Positions 8,422-17,195 are shown, numbered from the stretch's first letter. The stretch is DNA of 64,000 nucleotides from Brevundimonas sp. SH203 (GCF_002157625.1 NZ_BDMM01000004.1:62001-126000); one strand, 5' to 3'. Numbers and translations are program-made. Notes: a model not told the origin generated them from the sequence alone.

Positions 8422-9131
8422 GACGCCTCGGGCAGGGCTTCGGCCCGGTCGGCGTCCAGATAACGCGCCGCCGTCGGCTTCAGTGCGGCGTCCAGATCGA
8501 TCTCCAACGGGTTGCCGGTCGGGATTTCGACATCGACGATCCGGTCGTCCGGCACGCCGAACAACAGTTTGACGATGGCGCGCAGGGAGTTGCCGTGGGC
8601 GGCGATCAGCACGTCCTCGCCCGCCTTCAGGCGCGGCGCGATCTCGGCGTCCCAATAAGGCTTCACCCGGTCCAGCGTCGTCTTCAGGCTTTCGGTGTCG
8701 GGGATGGCCTTGCCGGCGTAGCGGGGATCGGCGTTGAAATCGAACTCGCCGCCGGGGGCCAGCGGCGGGGGCGGCACGTCATAGCTGCGGCGCCAGATCC
8801 TGACCTGATCCTCGCCGTGCTTCTCGGCCGTCTCGGCCTTGTTCAACCCGGTCAGGCCGCCGTAGTGGCGCTCGTTCAGGCGCCAGTCCTCGATCACCGG
8901 CACGTCTTTCAGACCGGCCGACTGCAGGGCCAGGGCGCCGGTGCGTCTGGCGCGCGTCAGGACCGAGGTGAACATGACGGCCGGCTTGAACCCGGCCTGG
9001 GCGATCAGTTCGCCGCCGCGACGCGCCTGGGCCTCGCCCTCGGCCGTCAGGTCGACGTCGACCCAGCCGGTGAAGCGGTTTTCGAGGTTCCATTGGCTCT
9101 GGCCGTGGCGGAGCAGGATCAGGCGCGGCAT
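8418..9131 (-). CDS. gpmA: 2,3-bisphosphoglycerate-dependent phosphoglycerate mutase
   Basis: A 237-residue cytoplasmic enzyme that interconverts 3- and 2-phosphoglycerate in glycolysis and gluconeogenesis. The active-site histidine lies in LILLRHGQSQWNLENRFTGW, and the second histidine in AAHGNSLRAIVKLLFGVPD. NERHYGGLTGLNKAETA is the substrate-binding loop of this family. Length is typical. Its stop codon overlaps the start of the deaminase gene downstream by four bases, giving a two-gene operon. Confidence 0.95.
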   Translation of the reverse strand: MPRLILLRHGQSQWNLENRFTGWVDVDLTAEGEAQARRGGELIAQAGFKPAVMFTSVLTRARRTGALALQSAGLKDVPVIEDWRLNERHYGGLTGLNKAETAEKHGEDQVRIWRRSYDVPPPPLAPGGEFDFNADPRYAGKAIPDTESLKTTLDRVKPYWDAEIAPRLKAGEDVLIAAHGNSLRAIVKLLFGVPDDRIVDVEIPTGNPLEIDLDAALKPTAARYLDADRAEALPEAS

Positions 9132-9264
9132 TCGGTCGGTCCTTGGGCGTCGGTCTGGCGGGCAGACGGGTCCCTTGCGGGGTAGGCCGCCGCCAGAAAT
9201 CGGTCAAGGTTCGGCGACGCGGCGCATCCTTGTCGGCGGCCGCGCGGGGGCGTAACCAGACGCC

Positions 9265-9342
9265 ATGTCCGACCGCGTCTTCTTCCCCCTCGCCCTCGGC
9301 GCCGCCGCCGTCATGATCGCGGTCGCCGTCGTCTGGCCCTAA
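9265..9342 (+). CDS. Tiny single-pass membrane protein, 25 residues
   Basis: This short frame reads MSDRVFFPLALGAAAVMIAV and ends AVVWP. It is a charged N-terminus followed by one membrane helix and a final Trp-Pro. All codons show the high third-position GC of real genes here. It lies between the divergent gpmA and the tail of the TonB receptor gene. I have the impression that similar tiny proteins with the same ending exist in Caulobacterales, but could not check this. It has no clear ribosome binding site. Confidence 0.45.
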   Translation: MSDRVFFPLALGAAAVMIAVAVVWP

Positions 9343-9357
9343 CGACCCGCGCGCGGG

Positions 9358-12090
9358 TCAGAACAGGATCTTGCGCAGATTGATGCGGAAGACGCGGCCC
9401 TGCGGGTCCAGATAGTCCGACTGATAGTTGATCGGGGTCGCCCCGTCGCTGCTGGTCACGGAAATCCGGTCGTCGAAGATGTTCTGCACCCCGAAACCGA
9501 TGCGCGTGCCCTTCAGGATCGGGAAACGCTCCACCCACGCCTTGCGCTGGGTCAGGTCGGCGAAGGCGAACAGATTGACCGTCGTGCGGCCCGAGAAGTC
9601 CAGATCGGGCGAGCCCGACGCATCGCCGTTGACCCGCGTGCCCGAGCGCCAGTTGGCGTTGACGAAGGCGCCCAGGCCGTTCTTGAACAGACCCGTCTGC
9701 AGCTGAACCTCGTGACGGGACTGGCCGCCCGATCCCGAGATGGAATCGCCGTTCAGCAGGTCCAGCGGCGCCAGGCCGTCGCGGATCGTCACCTCGTCCT
9801 GAACGCGCCAGGTGTGGGTCAGCGACAGGTTGAACATCCCCTGCCCCGGCTGCATGCCCGGCCCGCGCGCGCCGCGCATCCGCCCCGGAGGGCCGCCGGG
9901 GCCGCGCGGTCCGCCAGGACCGGGGCCCATCACCATGCCGGGGCCTCTGCCTGGACCGCCCGGTCCTCGGCCCGCCATCGACGGGTCCGGCTTGCCGAAC
10001 GGGCGCGAGAAGTTGAAGCCCCATTGAACGTCCTGCTGCTCGCGCTTGAAGAAGTTCAGCGGGCGGGCGTCGATGGACAGCAGGTTGCCGTCCGCATCGC
10101 GCACGAACCGATCCGGCAGGGCGGCTTCCAGGTCCGGCGTGATGGCGGGGAAGCCGGCGATCTCGTTGTCCGCCTCGGTGCGGGTATAGGCCAGGTTGAG
10201 ACGGAAATCCTTGTCCGACACCGGCTGCCAGTTGACGCCCAGCTTCAGGATGCGCCGATCCTCGGCCTTCAGATTGGGATCGCCGCCGGTGATCTGGGTG
10301 ATCTCGACCGTCCGGCCGGTGTTGAAGTCGAACACCGGCGTATTGGGGGTGGCGACGGTGGGATCGTTCAACTGCTGGACGGTAGGCGCCTTGCCCTCGT
10401 CCGAATAGTTGGCCGACAAGGCCAGCCGCTCGACCGGCGACCAGTTCAGGCCCGCGCCCACGGACGACACGCCGCCGAAATCGGACAGTTCCTGATAGGC
10501 CAGATTCAGATTGGCCGACAGGTCGCCGATCCCGGACAGGACGCCGCGCTCGACGTTGGAGATCGGCAGGTCGAAATTGGCCTGGACATTGCCCGCGTTG
10601 CGCGACTGCGACCGATCCACGGCGACGCCGCCGCGCACGCTTTCGGAATCCAGCGACTGATAGCCGGCGCCGACCTTGAAGGTCGACGTCACCTCGCCCG
10701 CCGGCAGTTCGAACGGCCGGCCGTTCAGCACCAGTTCGCCGGTCGCCGTCTGGGCGGTCGACCGGGCGGTGTCGCGCGCCCGCTCGCTCAGCCGGCCGCC
10801 GATGTCGCCGAACGGATTGACGGTGGGGTCGTTCGCCGTGATCGCCGCCTGCAAGGCCGTCGCATCCAGGCCGCGCCCGGTCGAAGTGTCGGTGACGACG
10901 CGGTTGTAATCGCCCGTCGCGGTCCAGCGCCAATCGCCGAGATAGCCGTCGAACACGGTCCCCAGACCGATGGTGCGGGTATCGGTCTGGCGCGTCAGGG
11001 CGTCGGGCCGGTCGACGTAGCGATACAGCAGCACGTCGTCGCCGAACGGCGAGAAGGGGTTGGCGGACGGCAGCGTCAGGGTGACGCCGGGCAGGCCCAG
11101 ATAGCTGAAGCTGCTGGAATCCTCGATGCTGCCGCTCAGGGTCAGGCCGACCTTGTCGTTCAGGTCGTGCTTGTAGGTGCCGGCGATAGAGGCCTGATCG
11201 TTCTGGGGCAGCAGGGTGCGATAGGCGTTCAGGTCGCTCGCGTTCGCCACGCCCGCCGTGGAGACGAAATCGGACAGGGCGGGCGCGCCGCTCGCGGCCG
11301 AGCCGGGCACGCCCGCCACATAGACCGTCGATCCCGCCAGGGCCGACAGGGCGGGATCGACGCCGGTGTTGGTCGGATCGACCTGGCCCGCCCTGGGCAC
11401 GCCCTTCAGGCCCGTGACATTGCCGCGCCCGTCGAACAGGACGCCCGAGGCCGTGCGGTCGATGTTGCGCTCGGTCTCGAACAGGGTGTTGGAGGTCGTG
11501 CCGTTGATGTCCAGCGACCAGCGATCCGACCCGGCGATGCGCAGGACGTTGTTCTCGCTGGCGGTCGTGGTGCGCCCCCCCTGTTCAGGCCGACTGACGT
11601 TGACCGAGGCGGTCAGCGACTTGAAGTCCGCCTTCAGGACGATGTTCACCACCCGCTGATTGGCGCTGTAGCCATAGGACAGGGCCGTCTCTTCCGGCAG
11701 GATGTCGAAACGGTCGATGGCCTCGGGCGGAATGCCCCGGATCTCCCGAAAGCCCGAAATGCGCCGGCCGTTGACCAGAAAGACCGGAGAGCCGCCGCGC
11801 GCGCTGCGGGTCTGGGCCTCCAGCAGAGTGACCAGTTCGCCGATGTTGGTCGCGCCGAACGCCTGGATCTGGGCCGTATCATAGGAGACGATCGGCTCCT
11901 GCCCGCCCAAGGCCACGCCGCGCCGCGTCGCTGTGACCTCGACGTCGGGCAGGACCACCGTCGGTTCGTCCTGCTGGGACGGAGGCGATACGGCCTGGGG
12001 CGCGCTCTGCGGCGCCGTCGTCGGCTCGGCGGCGGGCTGGACGGCGGCAGTAGGGGCCAGCGCGAGAAGCAGAAGCGCGGTCTGGGTCAT
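9358..12090 (-). CDS. TonB-dependent outer-membrane receptor
   Basis: A 910-residue protein. Residues 1-20 form a signal peptide, followed by a Pro/Gln-rich linker. The plug domain starts near VEVTATRRG (residues 51-59), and FLVNGRRISGFREIRGIPPE plus NQRVVNIVLK are typical plug motifs. A 22-strand beta-barrel follows and ends in LRKILF, with the terminal aromatic expected for BAM insertion. Around residues 700-745 (roughly 9840-9985) there is a Gly/Pro/Arg-rich insert of GPGG-type repeats, probably an exposed loop. The substrate is unknown, as no transport or regulator genes are adjacent. It is divergent from rpsT. Confidence 0.93.
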   Translation of the reverse strand: MTQTALLLLALAPTAAVQPAAEPTTAPQSAPQAVSPPSQQDEPTVVLPDVEVTATRRGVALGGQEPIVSYDTAQIQAFGATNIGELVTLLEAQTRSARGGSPVFLVNGRRISGFREIRGIPPEAIDRFDILPEETALSYGYSANQRVVNIVLKADFKSLTASVNVSRPEQGGRTTTASENNVLRIAGSDRWSLDINGTTSNTLFETERNIDRTASGVLFDGRGNVTGLKGVPRAGQVDPTNTGVDPALSALAGSTVYVAGVPGSAASGAPALSDFVSTAGVANASDLNAYRTLLPQNDQASIAGTYKHDLNDKVGLTLSGSIEDSSSFSYLGLPGVTLTLPSANPFSPFGDDVLLYRYVDRPDALTRQTDTRTIGLGTVFDGYLGDWRWTATGDYNRVVTDTSTGRGLDATALQAAITANDPTVNPFGDIGGRLSERARDTARSTAQTATGELVLNGRPFELPAGEVTSTFKVGAGYQSLDSESVRGGVAVDRSQSRNAGNVQANFDLPISNVERGVLSGIGDLSANLNLAYQELSDFGGVSSVGAGLNWSPVERLALSANYSDEGKAPTVQQLNDPTVATPNTPVFDFNTGRTVEITQITGGDPNLKAEDRRILKLGVNWQPVSDKDFRLNLAYTRTEADNEIAGFPAITPDLEAALPDRFVRDADGNLLSIDARPLNFFKREQQDVQWGFNFSRPFGKPDPSMAGRGPGGPGRGPGMVMGPGPGGPRGPGGPPGRMRGARGPGMQPGQGMFNLSLTHTWRVQDEVTIRDGLAPLDLLNGDSISGSGGQSRHEVQLQTGLFKNGLGAFVNANWRSGTRVNGDASGSPDLDFSGRTTVNLFAFADLTQRKAWVERFPILKGTRIGFGVQNIFDDRISVTSSDGATPINYQSDYLDPQGRVFRINLRKILF

Positions 12091-12332
12091 GGAACGACGA
12101 TCCGGGAGAAGATTTCAGCGCCCCGTCAGACGGCGCAAACATGGCCTTAAAACGACGCAATTCATGAAGAAACAGAAAGCGTTGCGCGCTTTCAACAGTG
12201 TCGAAAAAGCTGCGACGGAAAGGGCGATCCCGCGCGTTCAAGACTATCCGGCCGCATCCGAAACGCGCCCGGCGAGAGTCGTCCGACGCGCCGCGCCGCC
12301 CAACCGCAGAGTCGACGGATGAAGACTCCGCG

Positions 12333-12361
12333 TTGACCGCCTCCGGCCTTTCGGCTATAGG
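12333..12361 (+). promoter_or_regulatory. Sigma-70-type promoter of rpsT
   Basis: TTGACC at 12333-12338 and TATAGG at 12356-12361 are separated by exactly 17 bases. It lies about 65 bases ahead of the rpsT start codon. The rest of the 338-base gap between the TonB receptor gene and rpsT holds no credible gene; two GANTC sites (GAGTC, GACTC) sit just upstream of this promoter. Confidence 0.7.
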
Positions 12362-12428
12362 CCCGCCCTCTTGAGATTTCCGCGCCGTGGACGTGTGCTC
12401 CGCGGCGTTTTCCGTTCGAAGGTTTGAC

Positions 12429-12698
12429 ATGGCCAACAACCCCGGCGCCCGCAAGGCGATCCGCAAGATCGAAGCGCGTACCGAAGTGAACAAGGCGCGC
12501 CGTTCGCGCGTCCGCACCTATCTGCGCAAGTTCCAGGAAGCCTTGGCCGGCGGCGACGCCGCCGTCGCCAAGGCCGCCTTCGTGGAAGCCCAATCCGAAC
12601 TGATGCGCGCCGTCTCCAAGGGCGTCGTTCACAAGAACACCGGCTCGCGCAAGGTGTCGCGCCTGGCCGCCCAGCTGAAGAAGCTGTCGGCCGCCTGA
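12429..12698 (+). CDS. rpsT: 30S ribosomal protein S20
   Basis: An 89-residue basic, all-helical protein that binds 16S rRNA early in small-subunit assembly. [20 protein letters not shown] and [20 protein letters not shown] are hallmark S20 segments. The ATG at 12429 gives the expected N-terminus; 14 upstream in-frame codons are not S20-like. The gene has its own promoter and terminator. Its position directly before dnaA is conserved in many alphaproteobacteria. Confidence 0.97.
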   Translation: MANNPGARKAIRKIEARTEVNKARRSRVRTYLRKFQEALAGGDAAVAKAAFVEAQSELMRAVSKGVVHKNTGSRKVSRLAAQLKKLSAA

Positions 12699-12766
12699 GC
12701 CGAAATCAATCTCGCAGACGACGGAACAGCTGTCGCTGTTTCGTTACGGGATTATCAAGCGATTAC

Positions 12767-12800
12767 AACGGCGAAGAAGCAACTGCTTCTTCGCCGTTTT
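12767..12800 (+). terminator. Rho-independent terminator of rpsT
   Basis: A perfect 14-base-pair stem, AACGGCGAAGAAGC with its complement, has a four-base loop and runs into TTTT. It ends the rpsT transcript and separates it from dnaA. Confidence 0.9.
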
Positions 12801-12881
12801 GCGTTTCCGCGCTAAGCCTCAATTGGTCTGAACCCCGCTCGTCGAGCGTCGATCCGTCGAAAATTCCAAGCGGGAACAGGG

Positions 12882-12925
12882 TTTGACGGAGTCAAACAAT
12901 TTAACTGCGAATCGACCAACGAATC
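12882..12925 (+). promoter_or_regulatory. Probable dnaA control region with three GANTC sites
   Basis: The 451-base gap between rpsT and dnaA contains, after the terminator, three CcrM-type methylation sites in 37 bases: GAGTC at 12889, GAATC at 12909 and GAATC at 12921. The first is inside an inverted repeat with arms TTTGAC and GTCAAA (12882-12896). In Caulobacter the methylation state of GANTC in the dnaA promoter sets its activity, so the same is likely here. The rest of the gap has no gene, and I found no cluster of consensus DnaA boxes. Confidence 0.5.
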
Positions 12926-13149
12926 AGCGTTGACCCTCCCGGCTCGCGGCGTAAGTTTTGGCCTCTAACGCACTTCCATCCCAATACGGATGAAGACGGC
13001 GCGGGACTTCAGTTTCGCGTCGGCGGGAGATGTCTGTCCAGGAGCTCGGCCCCGTCCGAAAAGCATCGCTTTTCGGCGCAGGAGAAGTCGTCCCTGAACC
13101 ATCCCCCTGAAGTGTGGACGGTCAGTTTGGTTATGGAGCGGCGGGCAAG

Positions 13150-14628
13150 ATGGTTGGGGGCGCAACGGCGATGGCGGGCGGAACGAAGACGTCGGGATTG
13201 ACGGACCCGGACCGCATCTGGAGCGAGGCCTCGGTGCGTCTGCGCGCCGAGATCGGCGACGGCCCCTTCTCGTCCTATATCGCCCCCTCCGCCGTGCGTC
13301 TGGACAACGCCGGCGGCCTGATCCTGGTCACGCCCACCGCCTACGCCCGCGACTGGGTGCGCAAGAACGCCCTGCGCCGCATGAACGAGCTGTGGCTGGG
13401 TCTGGACGGCCTGTCGCGCCGTCTGGAAGTTCGCTGCCGCGCTGAGGTGGGATCGGCCCCGCCGGCCTCGGCCGTGCTGCCCGGCAATGTGGTGGACGCC
13501 ACGCCGCGTCTCGCCGCCTTCGCCGCCCCCCAGACCGGCCCGATCGGCGCCGCCTATATCAACGCAGACGGCGCCCGCGCCGTGCGCGCCGCCGGCCTGC
13601 AGGACCGCCTGACCTTCGACAGCTTCATCGAGGGTCAGGGCAACGCCTTCGCCCTGGCCATCGCCAAACAGGTGGCCAGCTGGGCCGACGGCCATTTCAA
13701 TCCGGTCTTCTTCTGCGGCCCCTACGGCTACGGCAAGACCCACCTCTTGAACGCCATCGCCTGGGAGGCCCAGCGCCTGCGCCCCGAGGCCAAGGTGGTC
13801 TATCTGACCGCCGAGCGTTTCCTGTCCACCTTCGTCAAGGCCATGCAGGACCGTTCGACCGCCGCCTTCAAGGAAAGCCTGCGGTCGGCCGACATGCTGC
13901 TGCTGGACGACGTTCAGTTCGTGGGCGGCAAGACCTCGACCCAGGAAGAACTGCTGTCGACCCTGACCGCCCTGATCGAGGACGGCAAGCGGATCGTCTT
14001 CTCGGCCGACCGCGCGCCCATGGCCTTGACCGAGGTCGAACCGCGCCTGCGCAGCCACCTGGCCGCCGGCCTGACCTGCCCGGTCGAGGCGGGCGACCGC
14101 GAGCTGAAGATCGCCGTGGCGCAGAACCGTCTGAAGGCCCTTTCGGCCCTCGGCGTCGTCCAGGGCGAGGCCGCGCCCGAGGTGCTGGCCCAACTGGTCG
14201 ATCGCACCCCCGGCTCGATGCGCGAGCTGGAAGGCGCCGTGAACACTTTAGCCGCCGCCGCCGGTTCGCGTCTGTCGTCGGTGTCGGTTGACGAGGCCTC
14301 GACCCTGCTGGGCATGGCGATGCGCGGCGGACCCGAGCGCCGCATCACGGTCGACGAGATCCAGAAGACGGTCGCCGACCACTTCAACATGAAACAGGCC
14401 GACCTGCTGAGCGAGCGCCGCACCCGTTCGGTCGCCCGTCCGCGTCAGATCGCCATGTATCTGTGCAAGCAGCACACGACCCGCTCCTATCCCGACATCG
14501 GCCGTCGCTTCGGCGGACGCGACCACACCACGGTCCTGCACGGCGTGCGCAAGATCGAGGAGTTGATGCCGCAGGACGACCAGATCGCCCGCGACGTCGA
14601 GGCGCTGACGCGCAAGCTGCGGGGCTGA
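13150..14628 (+). CDS. dnaA: Chromosomal replication initiator DnaA
   Basis: A 492-residue AAA+ protein that opens the origin. Walker A is GPYGYGKTH at about residue 190; Walker B is LLLDDVQF; the sensor region is IVFSADRAP. The C-terminal DNA-binding domain contains the signature RSYPDIGRRFGGRDHTTVLH. Domain I is poorly conserved, as usual in this order. I placed the start at ATG 13150, with GGAG 12 bases before it; ATG 13171 and GTG 13114 are in-frame alternatives. Transcription probably responds to GANTC methylation upstream. A large inverted repeat follows the stop. Confidence 0.96.
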   Translation: MVGGATAMAGGTKTSGLTDPDRIWSEASVRLRAEIGDGPFSSYIAPSAVRLDNAGGLILVTPTAYARDWVRKNALRRMNELWLGLDGLSRRLEVRCRAEVGSAPPASAVLPGNVVDATPRLAAFAAPQTGPIGAAYINADGARAVRAAGLQDRLTFDSFIEGQGNAFALAIAKQVASWADGHFNPVFFCGPYGYGKTHLLNAIAWEAQRLRPEAKVVYLTAERFLSTFVKAMQDRSTAAFKESLRSADMLLLDDVQFVGGKTSTQEELLSTLTALIEDGKRIVFSADRAPMALTEVEPRLRSHLAAGLTCPVEAGDRELKIAVAQNRLKALSALGVVQGEAAPEVLAQLVDRTPGSMRELEGAVNTLAAAAGSRLSSVSVDEASTLLGMAMRGGPERRITVDEIQKTVADHFNMKQADLLSERRTRSVARPRQIAMYLCKQHTTRSYPDIGRRFGGRDHTTVLHGVRKIEELMPQDDQIARDVEALTRKLRG

Positions 14629-14638
14629 TTTCGAGGGA

Positions 14639-14734
14639 CGAGTGGATAGTGGCGAGGGGCGAGCAGCGCGGGATCGACGTCGCGAACGTCCGATTTGTTC
14701 ACTTATCCACTCGACACTCGCCACTATCCACTCG
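14639..14734. repeat. Long-range inverted repeat after dnaA
   Basis: The 18-base arm at 14639-14656 (CGAGTGGATAGTGGCGAG) has a perfect inverted copy at 14717-14734, 60 bases away. The right arm sits in a run of related heptads resembling ACTCGCC/ACTATCC/ACTCGAC. The transcript could fold into a hairpin, acting as a terminator or mRNA stabiliser for dnaA. TTATCCACT at 14703-14711 matches the DnaA box at eight of nine positions. Confidence 0.75.
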
Positions 14735-14823
14735 CCACTTCCTTGCCCTCGCCGCCTGATCCGCTAGTGTCCGAGGTCACTTAACCGCGACCTTTCCGAG
14801 TCGGTCGCGCCGGGCGAGACGAC

Positions 14824-15942
14824 ATGCAGCTGACCATCGAACGATCCGCGCTCCTCAAGGCCCTCGGCCACGTGCAGAGCGTCGTCGAACGTCGAAACAC
14901 CATTCCCATCCTGTCCAACGTCCTGCTCAGCGCGGGACGGGATCGCCTGGCCTTCGCCGCCACCGATCTGGACATGGAGATGGTGGACGAGGCCGAGGCC
15001 CAGGTGCAGGTCGAGGGCCAGATCACCGCCCCCGCCCACACCCTGTACGAGATCGTCAGGAAGCTGCCGGAAGGCGCCGAGGTCTCGCTGCTCTATTCGG
15101 GCGACGATCCGCGTCTGGTCGTCTCGGCCGGTCGGTCGCGCTTCAACCTGCCGGTCCTGCCGGCGGGCGACTTCCCCGTCATGTCCACCGACAGCGCCGG
15201 GGCCGCCTATGTCCTGCCCAAAGAAGACCTGGCCCGGCTGATCGACAAGACCCGGTTCGCCGTCTCGACCGAGGAAACGCGCTACTATCTGAACGGCCTC
15301 TATCTGCACACGGTCGCCGAACAGGGCATCCCCCTGCTGCGCGCCGTCGCCACCGACGGCCACCGTTTGGCCCTGGCCGAGACCCCGGCGCCGGAAGGGG
15401 CTGCGGGCGGTCCCGGCGTCATCGTGCCGCGCAAGACCGTCGATCAGGTCCGCCGCCTGCTGGACGACGCCAGCGGCCCGGTCGAGGTCCAGGTCTCGGC
15501 CCAGAAGATCCGCTTCCAGATGGGCGAGGCGTCCCTGACGTCCAAGGTCATCGACGGCGCCTTCCCCGACTATCTGCGCGTCATTCCGCGCGGCAACGAC
15601 AAACAGGCCGACATCGACAACGCCCTGTTCGCCAAGGCCGTCGACCGGGTCGCCACCATCTCGGCGGAAAAGAGCCGCTCGGTGAAGCTGGCTTTCGACA
15701 ACGACCGGGTGAAGCTGACCGTGCGCAACATGGAGGCGGGTCAGGCCGAGGAAGAGGTCGAGATCGGCTATTCCGACGAACCGTTCGAGATCGGCTTCAA
15801 CGCCCGCTATCTGCTGGACGTCGCCGGCCAGATCACCGGCGAAAACGCCGCCTTCCGCTTCGCCGATCCGGCCTCGCCGACCTTGGTGCTCGATCCCGGC
15901 GATCCGGGCGTTCAGTATGTGCTGATGCCGTTGCGGGTTTAG
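14824..15942 (+). CDS. dnaN: DNA polymerase III beta subunit (sliding clamp)
   Basis: A 372-residue protein that forms the ring-shaped processivity clamp. It opens with MQLTIERSALLKALGHVQSV and VERRNTIPILSNVLL, both standard DnaN segments. It closes with the YVLMPLRV tail, the hydrophobic cleft strand that clamp partners touch. Three repeated clamp domains of about 120 residues are present at full length. It follows dnaA after 195 bases of repeat-rich DNA and precedes recF. Confidence 0.97.
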   Translation: MQLTIERSALLKALGHVQSVVERRNTIPILSNVLLSAGRDRLAFAATDLDMEMVDEAEAQVQVEGQITAPAHTLYEIVRKLPEGAEVSLLYSGDDPRLVVSAGRSRFNLPVLPAGDFPVMSTDSAGAAYVLPKEDLARLIDKTRFAVSTEETRYYLNGLYLHTVAEQGIPLLRAVATDGHRLALAETPAPEGAAGGPGVIVPRKTVDQVRRLLDDASGPVEVQVSAQKIRFQMGEASLTSKVIDGAFPDYLRVIPRGNDKQADIDNALFAKAVDRVATISAEKSRSVKLAFDNDRVKLTVRNMEAGQAEEEVEIGYSDEPFEIGFNARYLLDVAGQITGENAAFRFADPASPTLVLDPGDPGVQYVLMPLRV

Positions 15943-15947
15943 TCAGC

Positions 15948-16024
15948 GGCGAGTGATTAGTGGCGAGTGGCGAGCAAGATCAGGTTCGCATTGACTCGCC
16001 ACTCGCCACTCGCCACTCGCCACT
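15948..16024. repeat. Heptad repeat hairpin between dnaN and recF
   Basis: Four tandem copies of ACTCGCC occupy 15994-16021. The opposite orientation (AGTGGCG-type units) occupies 15959-15974, giving an inverted repeat of at least 16 bases. The element fills the whole dnaN-recF gap and belongs to the same family as the repeat after dnaA. Such heptads, read in frame as ATRHSPL, are found scattered between genes of many alphaproteobacteria. Confidence 0.8.
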
Positions 16025-16025
16025 T

Positions 16026-17159
16026 GTGATCACCTCCCTCACCCTCACCGATTTCCGCTCCTATGCAGGGGCGCGGCTGGAGATGACTTCCGGGCCTGTG
16101 GTGCTGCACGGGCCGAACGGGGCGGGAAAGACCAATCTGCTGGAGGCGATCAGCCTTCTGACCCCCGGCAAAGGACTGCGGGGCGCGACCGCCGCCGAGA
16201 TGGGGCGGCGCGAGCCGGGCGAGGCGGTCGGGCGCGCCTGGGCCGTCATGGTCGAACGGGATGATGAGACGCGGTTGGGCACCGGCGTTCAGACGGCGGG
16301 CGCGGCGCGGCGGATCGTGCGGATCGACGGCGAGACGGCCCCGCCCGGTCGATTGCTGGACTATCTGCGTCCCGTCTGGGCGACGCCCGAGCAGGATCGA
16401 CTGTTCTCCGACGCCCGCGCAGAACGGCTGAAGTTCTTCGACCGGCTGGTCTTCGCCGCCGATCCCGATCACGCCGCCAGCATATCGGCCTATGACAAGG
16501 CGCTGCGCGAGCGGCTGCGGCTGCTGAACGACGCCGCCGACGGCCGTGAGGCCGATCCGGTCTGGCTGGATGCGCTGGAGGCGCGGCTGGGCGAGGCGGG
16601 GGCTCGTGCGGCCATGGCCCGTGTCGCGGCGCTGCACGCCCTTCAGGCCGCCATCGACGCGCGCGGCGACCGCCCCTTCCCCCAGGCCGACCTGGGTCTG
16701 GACGGCGCCGCCGAACAGATGGCCGAGGCAGGCGCCGAGGAGGACGAAATCGCCGCCGCGATCCGCGAGGGTCTGGCCAAGGCCCGCGCCCGCGACGGCG
16801 CCGCCGGGCGGTCCCTGTTCGGGCCGCATCGCACCGACCTGACCGCCCTGCATCGCGAGAAGAACCGTCCGGCGGCGGAGGGGTCGTCGGGCGAACAGAA
16901 GGCCCTGGTGCTGAACCTGATCCTAGCCCAGATCGCGCGCCTGTCTGACCCCGCCGTCGCCGGATCGGCGCGGCCCGTCCTGCTGCTGGACGAAGCCCCG
17001 GCGCATCTGGACGAACGCCGCCGCGACGCCCTGTTCGACGAGATCGCGGCCCTTGATCTGCAGGCCTTCATGACCGGCACCGAACGCGGCCTGTTCGCGG
17101 GTCTGGAAGGCCGGGCCCAGTTCGTCCGCGTCGCAGGCGGGGCGCTGGAAAGCGACTAG
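16026..17159 (+). CDS. recF: DNA replication and repair protein RecF
   Basis: A 377-residue SMC-like ATPase that helps load RecA at gaps. Walker A is [15 protein letters not shown] near residue 35; the ABC signature region is [20 protein letters not shown]; Walker B is [21 protein letters not shown] start it at GTG 16026, because the protein then begins [14 protein letters not shown] as in other RecF proteins. Upstream in-frame codons read through the heptad repeat and are not credible. No clear ribosome binding site precedes the GTG, so expression may be low or coupled. Confidence 0.93.
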   Translation: MITSLTLTDFRSYAGARLEMTSGPVVLHGPNGAGKTNLLEAISLLTPGKGLRGATAAEMGRREPGEAVGRAWAVMVERDDETRLGTGVQTAGAARRIVRIDGETAPPGRLLDYLRPVWATPEQDRLFSDARAERLKFFDRLVFAADPDHAASISAYDKALRERLRLLNDAADGREADPVWLDALEARLGEAGARAAMARVAALHALQAAIDARGDRPFPQADLGLDGAAEQMAEAGAEEDEIAAAIREGLAKARARDGAAGRSLFGPHRTDLTALHREKNRPAAEGSSGEQKALVLNLILAQIARLSDPAVAGSARPVLLLDEAPAHLDERRRDALFDEIAALDLQAFMTGTERGLFAGLEGRAQFVRVAGGALESD

Positions 17160-17160
17160 T

Positions 17161-17178
17161 TTGCCATTTTTTGCCATT
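17161..17178. promoter_or_regulatory. Direct repeat ahead of parD
   Basis: TTGCCATT occurs twice with a ten-base period, on the same face of the helix, directly before the parD start. It is AT-rich relative to its surroundings. ParD-type antitoxins bind such sites to autorepress their operon, so this is a likely operator. Confidence 0.45.
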
Positions 17179-17195
17179 CGAGTATCATTTTCCGC

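Noticed and set aside
9712..12150. 812-codon plus-strand frame opposite the TonB receptor
   Set aside because: It is the shadow of the receptor gene, rich in Arg, Gly and His, with no domain or start signal. The minus-strand frame has clear plug and barrel motifs.
12700..13149. Chromosomal origin of replication between rpsT and dnaA
   Set aside because: No cluster of consensus DnaA boxes and no AT-rich unwinding region were found by eye. In Caulobacter the origin is beside hemE, which is not in this window.
15994..16021. CRISPR-like array
   Set aside because: The repeats are seven bases long, directly abutting and without spacers. They are intergenic heptads, and no cas gene is present.
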